A DNA stretch of 5,618 nt from QQUD01 sp039029915. GTDB lineage: Bacteria > Chloroflexota > Anaerolineae > Promineifilales > Promineifilaceae. Positions 1 to 4,458 of this stretch are shown here, in pieces. The position numbers and the translations under genes are program-made. Position 1 is the first letter of the stretch. Each line of letters begins with the position of its first letter. Where the stretch lies: NCBI GenBank assembly GCA_039029915.1, contig JBCCFD010000498.1:1-5618 (forward strand), read 5' to 3'. The notes beneath the pieces were generated by a model. The model was not told the origin of the DNA and did no database searches. It saw nothing but the letters and a program-made list of their open reading frames with translations.

Positions 1-34
1 CATCTGTGGAATCTTTATGGTTATGGATAAGCTA

Positions 35-3000
35 TTATTTAGTCACAATAGGTAAGAAGAGCACAAACGGATCGCCCGTAGATGATGACGGATCGACTTC
101 AAAAATTGCTTCAATGGTCATATCCGAATGCAACGTAATCGTTAATGGATTTTGTGTGGTGGTTAAATCGCCACCCCAGCGTGTGAACTTCCAGCCTGCA
201 TCTGGTGTGGCTGTTATCGTGATTTGTTGACCGTATTGATAAGTAGCCGATTGTGAAACATCAATATTGCCATCACCCGTAATGGTGGTTGTGACAGTAA
301 CTAAAATTGGTGAGAACACGGCCGTTACTTCAGTGTCTGCATTCAGCGTTAGCGTGATGGGATTGTCTGTTGAATCAACGTCACCGCTCCAGTGTGAGAA
401 CTGCCAGCCGGTGTCAGGAACGGCCGTTAACGTCACGTCCATACCTTCAACATAAGGTGCATCCACCGAGCGCGTCACTGTGCCATCACCCGATGTATTG
501 GTCGTTAAGGTAACTGGTTGAGGTGGTTCTTCGACAAACACGGCCGTAACGGAAATATCCCCATTTAAAGTCAAACTCAGTGGATTATCCATCGATGTCA
601 CATCACCACTCCAGTGAGAGAATAGCCAATCAGGATCAGGTGTGGCTGTCACAGTAACTTGCTGATTATAGGTGTATGGCCCATTGGCTGAGCGCGAGAC
701 TGACCCATTGCCGCTGGTGGCGGTTGACAAGGTTGGAATGATTTCCGTGAAGATAGCTGTTACAGAGACATTTTCAGTGAGTGTCAATGAGAGCGGGTTG
801 TCAGAGCTAGAGGCATCACCTGTCCATTCAACAAACTCCCAGCCCGCATCAGGAACGGCCGTTAAATTGACCGACTGATTGTAGCTGTAGGGGGCATTGG
901 CTGATGGATTGATGCTGCCATTGCCGCTTGTGCTCGTTGTGAGTTCTGGAACAATGGCGCTGAAAACGGCCGTGACCGTCATATCATCGGTGAGATTGAC
1001 TGAAATTGGATTGGTTGAGCCGGAAACATCTCCTGTCCATTCAACAAATTCCCAGCCGGCATCAGGAACGGCCGTTAAGTCTACCGACTGATTATAGCTG
1101 TAGGGCGCATCGGCAGAGCGGTTGACGGTGCCGTCGCCGCTTGTCGTTGTGGTTAGAACCGGAATAATTTCGGTAAACACAGCGGTCACAGAAATATCGG
1201 TCGTTAAGGTGAGTGAAAGTGGATTGGTTGAGCCAGAGGCATCAGCGGCCCATTCAACAAATTCCCAGCCAGTGTCAGGAACGGCCGTTAAGTTCACCGA
1301 CTGATTGTAGCTGTAAGGCGCATCAGCAGAGCGATTGATCGCACCGCTACCCGTTGTGCTGGTGGTTAGGGCTGGAATAATCTCAGTAAACACAGCCGTT
1401 ACTGAGGTGTCGGTTGTTAGAGTGAGTGACAGGGGATTGGTTGAGCCAGAGGCATCACCAGACCATTCAACAAACTCCCAGCCTGCGTTGGGAACGGCCG
1501 TTAAATCTAAAACCTGATTGTAGCTGTAAGGGGCATCGGCTGAGCGATTGACTGACCCATTGCCTGTGACATTGGTAGTTAGTTCAGGAACAATGGCCTG
1601 GAAAATAGCAGTGACTGATACATCATCGGTCAATGTCAGGGAGAGTGGATTGGTTGAGCCAGACGCATCACCAGACCATTCAACAAACTCCCAGCCTGCG
1701 TCGGGAACGGCCGTTAAATTGACGGCTTGATTGTAGCTGTAAGGCGCATCAGCCGAGCGATTGATGGCGCCATTGCCCGTGATGTTGGTGGTTAAAACAG
1801 GCACGATTTCTGTAAATACGGCCGTGACTGTGATATTACTGGTTAAGGTTAATGAAATTGGATTTGTGGGCCCAGACGCGTCTTCTGTCCATTCAATAAA
1901 TTCCCAACCGGCGTCAGGAACGGCCGTTAAGGTCAGATTTTGATTGTAGCTATAAGGGGCATCGGCTGACCGATTGATTGCGCCGCTGCCAGTGGTTGTG
2001 GTGGTCACTTCAGGGATGATTTCGGTAAAAACGGCCGTGATTGATTTATTAGCGTCTAAAGTGACTGAAAGTGGGTTGTCAGAGCCAGAAGCATCTCCTG
2101 TCCAGTGAGAGAAGACCCAACCAACATCAGGGGTTGCCGTCACGTCGACCACCTCATCCGAGGCATAAGGCCCCGCTTGGCTTAATGTGGTTGAGCCATT
2201 GCCCGATTCGCTGACGGTTAAGGTTGGGTTGGCAGAATTGGCGTTGGTTTGCACAATGACGCGACCAAAGGTGGCATCAACATGATGAGCGGTTAGCAAT
2301 AGAGAACCATTTCCAGGCGCAAATTCGTACCCTTCTTCTTCTTTTGCCCATGTTGAAGGTTCAGGATCATCTTCGTGCCAAACCTTCAACCGATACGTAA
2401 CTGGTGGGCCTGATTGAGAGTCCATCTGCATTTTGAAAATGTATGTCTCGCCAAAGGTGATATCAAATGGTGCATTTATGCCAACCTGTCCACCTTGATT
2501 GGGGTCATAAAATTGAAGATAATCGTTGGTTAAATCATTGTGATGCCAAGTAACCCAACCGACCATACCGAGTTGGGAGAATCCCCATTTGGGTTGACCG
2601 AATACACCATCATGTCCTAACCAGTGAGTAATGAATCCAACGCTGGGCTGTAAACTTGGCAAGACGACGGCATCTGGGCTGTCATCTAATTCATGGATTG
2701 TGATAGGTACCGTAATCGTGTAATCTGTCCAATCTAAATCCCCAACTGCAATAACGCGATCATAATCAAGATAGGTTGGTCGAACACCACCGTTTTCAAT
2801 TGCCCATAACCCATCGACGACCTGTGAGACGGCTTGAATGTTAGTGACCGTATCCCAATCAATAATATAGGGAAGTGGCCAACTGTTAACATCCGTGTAT
2901 TCAAAAGTAATAGATTTAGTGGTTAGATTTCCTAGGTTGTCTTCGGCTGAAATAGAGAGGGAATTTGTGCCAACGATTAAGTTAGGGTTTGAAGTTTCAA

Positions 3001-3319
3001 TATCGATATTAAAATCGCCAGCATTGGCTAAGCGACGGTCATCTGGTCCAATCTTGAATCGAGCGACATAAGCACCGTTGTTTAAATCAAATTCAAGAGA
3101 GTTGGCGTCAATACCATCCGGATCGGAGATGTTACCCAAAATGTTGATCCAAGTTTGAGGCGTGCCTACAGCACCGAAGTCATAATCGTTTTCATACCAA
3201 ACATCAATTGTTGGGCCATCTGCTGAGAAAAAGGCACTTACTGTTGTGATGTTGCTTACCAATACAAGAATTGTGAGTATCCACAATCTTTTTGCTACAG
3301 TGATTCCTATACGTTTCAT
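35..3319 (-). CDS. Large secreted protein with Ig-like and ConA/LamG-like N-terminal part and ten InlB-type B-repeats
   Basis: The product has 1094 residues starting at the ATG at 3319. Residues 1-29 form a signal peptide (KR near the start, hydrophobic core WILTILVLV, likely cut after VSA), so it is exported. Residues about 33-141 resemble an Ig/cadherin-like beta domain (ISDPDGID, ISAEDNLGN). Residues about 150-358 look like a concanavalin/LamG-like sandwich, rich in Trp and His at 228-260, with no catalytic site I can name. Residues 364-1075 are ten divergent InlB B-repeats with cores such as TAVPDAGWEFVEW and SVTAVF. The end, FVLFLPIVTK, resembles a terminus frequent in exported Chloroflexota proteins. 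A longer reading frame begins at 3469, but the 3319 start has a Shine-Dalgarno AAGAAGG eight bases upstream and puts the signal peptide at the N-terminus. The likely role is a cell-surface or matrix structural/adhesive protein; the ligand is unknown. The gene is divergent from the sigma/anti-sigma pair. Confidence 0.9.
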   Translation of the reverse strand: MKRIGITVAKRLWILTILVLVSNITTVSAFFSADGPTIDVWYENDYDFGAVGTPQTWINILGNISDPDGIDANSLEFDLNNGAYVARFKIGPDDRRLANAGDFNIDIETSNPNLIVGTNSLSISAEDNLGNLTTKSITFEYTDVNSWPLPYIIDWDTVTNIQAVSQVVDGLWAIENGGVRPTYLDYDRVIAVGDLDWTDYTITVPITIHELDDSPDAVVLPSLQPSVGFITHWLGHDGVFGQPKWGFSQLGMVGWVTWHHNDLTNDYLQFYDPNQGGQVGINAPFDITFGETYIFKMQMDSQSGPPVTYRLKVWHEDDPEPSTWAKEEEGYEFAPGNGSLLLTAHHVDATFGRVIVQTNANSANPTLTVSESGNGSTTLSQAGPYASDEVVDVTATPDVGWVFSHWTGDASGSDNPLSVTLDANKSITAVFTEIIPEVTTTTTGSGAINRSADAPYSYNQNLTLTAVPDAGWEFIEWTEDASGPTNPISLTLTSNITVTAVFTEIVPVLTTNITGNGAINRSADAPYSYNQAVNLTAVPDAGWEFVEWSGDASGSTNPLSLTLTDDVSVTAIFQAIVPELTTNVTGNGSVNRSADAPYSYNQVLDLTAVPNAGWEFVEWSGDASGSTNPLSLTLTTDTSVTAVFTEIIPALTTSTTGSGAINRSADAPYSYNQSVNLTAVPDTGWEFVEWAADASGSTNPLSLTLTTDISVTAVFTEIIPVLTTTTSGDGTVNRSADAPYSYNQSVDLTAVPDAGWEFVEWTGDVSGSTNPISVNLTDDMTVTAVFSAIVPELTTSTSGNGSINPSANAPYSYNQSVNLTAVPDAGWEFVEWTGDASSSDNPLSLTLTENVSVTAIFTEIIPTLSTATSGNGSVSRSANGPYTYNQQVTVTATPDPDWLFSHWSGDVTSMDNPLSLTLNGDISVTAVFVEEPPQPVTLTTNTSGDGTVTRSVDAPYVEGMDVTLTAVPDTGWQFSHWSGDVDSTDNPITLTLNADTEVTAVFSPILVTVTTTITGDGNIDVSQSATYQYGQQITITATPDAGWKFTRWGGDLTTTQNPLTITLHSDMTIEAIFEVDPSSSTGDPFVLFLPIVTK
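95..2230 (-). repeat. Tandem array of ten InlB B-type repeats (six units of exactly 213 bp)
   Basis: Protein residues 364-1075 divide into ten units: 364-436, 437-507, 508-578, 579-649, 650-720, 721-791, 792-862, 863-935, 936-1008 and 1009-1075. Units 2-7 (bases 734-2011) are each exactly 71 aa / 213 bp and nearly identical, with RSADAPYSYNQ, LTAVPDAGWEFVEW and NPLSLTLT recurring. Units 1, 8, 9 and 10 are more diverged and carry F-S-H-W or F-T-R-W where the core units carry F-V-E-W or F-I-E-W. The pattern fits the divergent InlB B-repeat family (Pfam Flg_new_2 type), a small beta fold of bacterial surface proteins. Near-identical inner units with older outer units suggest amplification from the middle by unequal recombination. 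Confidence 0.93.
3233..3319 (-). other. Signal peptide coding segment
   Basis: Residues 1-29 of the secreted repeat protein. They show a basic n-region (MKR, then AKR), a hydrophobic stretch WILTILVLV and an A-x-A-like cleavage context (TVSA before FF). There is no lipobox cysteine, so this looks like a type I signal peptide. It is the main reason for choosing the start at 3319 over the upstream start at 3469. Confidence 0.8.
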
Positions 3320-3327
3320 AACCAATA

Positions 3328-3334
3328 CCTTCTT
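3328..3334 (-). promoter_or_regulatory. Ribosome binding site deciding the start of the secreted protein
   Basis: Read on the minus strand the bases are AAGAAGG, eight bases before the ATG at 3319. This is a good Shine-Dalgarno match with normal spacing. It supports the 3319 start, which directly precedes the signal peptide. Confidence 0.7.
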
Positions 3335-3355
3335 TACTCTGACTTGAGCTATAGG

Positions 3356-3399
3356 AAAAAAATGATATCGAACATGAGGTTTCGATATGTTATTTTTTT
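3356..3399 (-). terminator. Terminator-like hairpin in the leader of the secreted-protein gene (possible attenuator)
   Basis: An 8-bp perfect stem, ATATCGAA (3365-3372) with TTCGATAT (3381-3388), encloses an 8-nt loop. It is flanked by seven A (3356-3362) and seven T (3393-3399) on the plus strand. On either strand this gives A7-hairpin-T7, the outline of a bidirectional Rho-independent terminator. The stem is AT-rich (two GC pairs), so it may be weak unless the A and T tracts also pair. It lies 37 bp upstream of the minus-strand start, so it would act as an attenuator if the promoter is further upstream, or as an insulator between the divergent genes. Confidence 0.45.
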
Positions 3400-3403
3400 C
3401 GTA

Positions 3404-3430
3404 TGTATAAATCAGGCGATAGTCTGTTAA
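3404..3430 (-). promoter_or_regulatory. Weak sigma70-like promoter candidate for the secreted-protein gene
   Basis: On the minus strand TTAACA (3425-3430, five of six to TTGACA) is followed after 15 bp by TATACA (3404-3409, four of six to TATAAT). The spacing is short and the region AT-rich, so this is only a candidate. If real, transcripts would pass through the terminator-like hairpin at 3356-3399. Confidence 0.25.
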
Positions 3431-3509
3431 ACCATCTAGATTTACTTTTCGTTCAAGCGAGCAAACCAACCTTGGCTCCTACCTTAGTACCAATACAATC
3501 ACAGTTTTA

Positions 3510-3524
3510 TTACAAAATTTGTAA
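3510..3524. promoter_or_regulatory. Perfect 15-bp palindrome, possible operator
   Basis: TTACAAA and TTTGTAA are perfect inverted arms around a single central A. Odd-length palindromes of this size are typical binding sites for dimeric helix-turn-helix regulators. It lies about 190 bp before the minus-strand start and 390 bp before the sigma gene. No regulator is identified, and AT-rich DNA yields such palindromes by chance more often than average. Confidence 0.35.
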
Positions 3525-3567
3525 CAGGTTGATTTTTTAAGAGGAGAGTTTTGCTTGGGTGCAAAAC

Positions 3568-3582
3568 ATTTTTATGAGTGAA
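3568..3582 (+). repeat. 15-bp direct repeat of the sigma-gene start region (second copy at 3907-3921)
   Basis: The 15-mer ATTTTTATGAGTGAA occurs here and again over the true start codon of the sigma gene (3907-3921); 17 of 18 bases match if extended three bases. In this copy the ATG (3574) opens only ten codons (M-S-E-A-M-F-G-R-L-C) before a stop at 3604. A strong Shine-Dalgarno-like GAGGAG lies at 3541-3546. It may be a duplicated or decayed copy of the sigma start, a leader peptide, or coincidence. Confidence 0.4.
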
Positions 3583-3608
3583 GCTATGTTTGGAAGGTTA
3601 TGTTGATC

Positions 3609-3641
3609 TGGGTAAATTGGATATTAAATGAAATTTACCCA
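3609..3641. repeat. 10-bp inverted repeat with 13-nt loop
   Basis: TGGGTAAATT (3609-3618) pairs perfectly with AATTTACCCA (3632-3641). Neither strand has a T run after the stem, so it is not a classical intrinsic terminator. It could be an operator or an RNA hairpin in a sigma-operon leader if transcription starts upstream. Confidence 0.4.
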
Positions 3642-3757
3642 TCATGTGTGGCGATGATAGCTTTGCCAAAATGATTTTGCCGTCCATCCCAAAAGTTATT
3701 AAAACTCCCTACAATCATCCATGTTATGAAATAGAGTTACGAATGGTATTAAGATGT

Positions 3758-3786
3758 CAGACACAAATTTCAGCTCTTTTTAAAAT
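3758..3786 (+). promoter_or_regulatory. Weak sigma70-like promoter candidate for the sigma operon
   Basis: CAGACA (3758-3763, four of six to TTGACA) is followed after exactly 17 bp by TAAAAT (3781-3786, five of six to TATAAT). Transcription would start near 3793 and give a leader of about 120 nt that includes the inverted repeat at 3824-3869. Confidence 0.3.
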
Positions 3787-3815
3787 TGCCCGTATCTATT
3801 TCATTCGTTGCCCGT
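3786..3815 (+). repeat. Pair of TTGCCCGT direct repeats, 22 bp apart
   Basis: TTGCCCGT occurs at 3786-3793 and 3808-3815. The 22-bp period is close to two helical turns, which would place both copies on the same DNA face, as for an activator or repressor. They sit immediately downstream of the candidate promoter at 3758-3786. Function is inferred only from spacing and place. Confidence 0.3.
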
Positions 3816-3823
3816 CATACTAG

Positions 3824-3869
3824 TGTTCCGTTGAGCAAAAATTGCCGCAAAGCAAGCGACAGCGGAACA
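3824..3869 (+). promoter_or_regulatory. Inverted repeat just upstream of the sigma gene (leader hairpin or ECF-type operator)
   Basis: TGTTCCGTTG (3824-3833) pairs with CAGCGGAACA (3860-3869) over 10 bp, including one G-T wobble. A small inner hairpin TTGC/GCAA (3842-3845 with 3852-3855) sits inside. It ends 43 bp before the sigma start. Each arm carries GGAAC reading outward on opposite strands, and GGAAC is the classic -35 core of many ECF promoters. I could not find a clear ECF -10 at the right distance, so an autoregulated promoter stays speculative; a leader RNA structure is equally possible. Confidence 0.4.
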
Positions 3870-3912
3870 GCTATAGAATAATGATTGATATGATGGATGA
3901 GACTAAATTTTT

Positions 3913-4458
3913 ATGAGTGAACCTGCTCAATTATTGATAGCCGCAAAACAGTTTGATGAAAGCGCGTTGAGCCAAATCTATGATTTATATAGTCATGATC
4001 TTTTTCGGTACGCCATGCGAACGTTAGGGCATCGACAGCTGGCTGAAGAATGCGTAGGCGAAACGTTTAGCAAGTTTTTACACGCTTTGCAAAGAGGCAA
4101 GGGGCCAAATTCTAACCTGCGGGCTTACCTTTATCGGGTGGCACACAATTGGATGACGGATCAGTTTCGAAGCAAGCGCTTTGATGAGAGCGAGCTTTTT
4201 GAAGAGTCTTGGGTTGTGAAAGATTTGGGACTTTCTGAAAAGGTTGATGATGAACGAGAAGAAGCACAAGTGCGCTGGGCCATTTCAAAATTAACGCCTG
4301 ATCAAAGACAGGTGTTGATTCTGAAGTTTTATGAGGGATGGTCTAACAAAGATGTGGCTGAAGCTTTGGAAAAACCTTTGGGGGCGGTGAAGTCTTTACA
4401 GCATCGAGCTTTGGCCTCGATGCAAAGGCTCTTAGTAAAAACGGGTGAGGGTGCGTAA
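3913..4458 (+). CDS. ECF-family RNA polymerase sigma factor
   Basis: This 181-residue protein has the size and two-domain layout of an extracytoplasmic-function sigma-70 factor, which directs RNA polymerase to a stress or signal regulon. Region sigma-2 covers about residues 20-89 (QIYDLYSHDLFRYA, LAEECVGETFSKF, LRAYLYRVAHNWMTDQFRSKR), the part that binds core polymerase and the -10 element. Region sigma-4 covers about 120-175 (LTPDQRQVLILKFYEGWSNKDVAEAL, then GAVKSLQHRALASMQRLL), a helix-turn-helix that reads the -35. A charged linker (90-118) joins them. An in-frame stop at 3904-3906 and no nearer ATG fix the start at 3913; the ribosome site is weak (GGATGAG about 11 bases upstream). The stop overlaps the next gene by one base (TAATG), indicating an operon with a probable anti-sigma partner. 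The ECF subgroup cannot be assigned by eye. Confidence 0.93.
   Translation: MSEPAQLLIAAKQFDESALSQIYDLYSHDLFRYAMRTLGHRQLAEECVGETFSKFLHALQRGKGPNSNLRAYLYRVAHNWMTDQFRSKRFDESELFEESWVVKDLGLSEKVDDEREEAQVRWAISKLTPDQRQVLILKFYEGWSNKDVAEALEKPLGAVKSLQHRALASMQRLLVKTGEGA
4447..4451 (+). promoter_or_regulatory. Ribosome binding site of the anti-sigma-like gene, inside the sigma gene
   Basis: GAGGG lies six bases before the ATG at 4458, within the last codons of the sigma gene. With the one-base TAATG overlap it suggests coupled translation, so that the two proteins are made together. A second in-frame ATG at 4464 is possible but less well spaced. Confidence 0.6.

Larger units (their letters stand above)
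3320..3912. other. Divergent intergenic region without a convincing gene
   Basis: This 593-bp stretch separates the minus-strand secreted-protein gene from the plus-strand sigma operon. I see no long reading frame with a good ribosome site on either strand, apart from the doubtful N-terminal extension of the minus gene (3320-3469). No tRNA or rRNA is recognised. It contains a terminator-like hairpin (3356-3399), a 15-bp palindrome (3510-3524), a 10-bp inverted repeat (3609-3641), direct repeats TTGCCCGT (3786 and 3808), an inverted repeat before the sigma gene (3824-3869) and a duplicated 15-mer (3568 and 3907). It is more AT-rich than the genes to the eye and lacks the AACGGCCGTT palindrome. 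Confidence 0.7.

Noticed and set aside
1..34. Terminator after the secreted-protein gene
   Set aside because: Only 34 bases remain after the stop and no hairpin with a T run is visible in them.
267..1943. Series of plus-strand open frames of about 60 codons at 213-bp intervals
   Set aside because: They are antisense shadows of the minus-strand repeat array; their regular spacing and similar sequences come from the 213-bp units, and they lack ribosome sites.
734..2011. Regular repeats as a CRISPR array
   Set aside because: Units are 213 bp, protein-coding and contiguous, with no spacers between short identical repeats.
3320..3469. N-terminal 50-residue extension of the secreted protein (start at 3469)
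   Set aside because: It would bury the signal peptide at residue 51, it runs through the terminator-like hairpin, and the 3319 ATG has a well-spaced Shine-Dalgarno.
3726..3804. Inverted 9-mers ATGAAATAG (3726-3734) and CTATTTCAT (3796-3804)
   Set aside because: The arms are AT-rich, more than 60 bp apart and without supporting context, so chance is a sufficient explanation.
3890..3916. Eight-codon upstream frame (MMDETKFL) overlapping the sigma start by ATGA
   Set aside because: It is too short to support as a gene and lacks a clear ribosome site; it is mentioned only with the 15-mer duplication.
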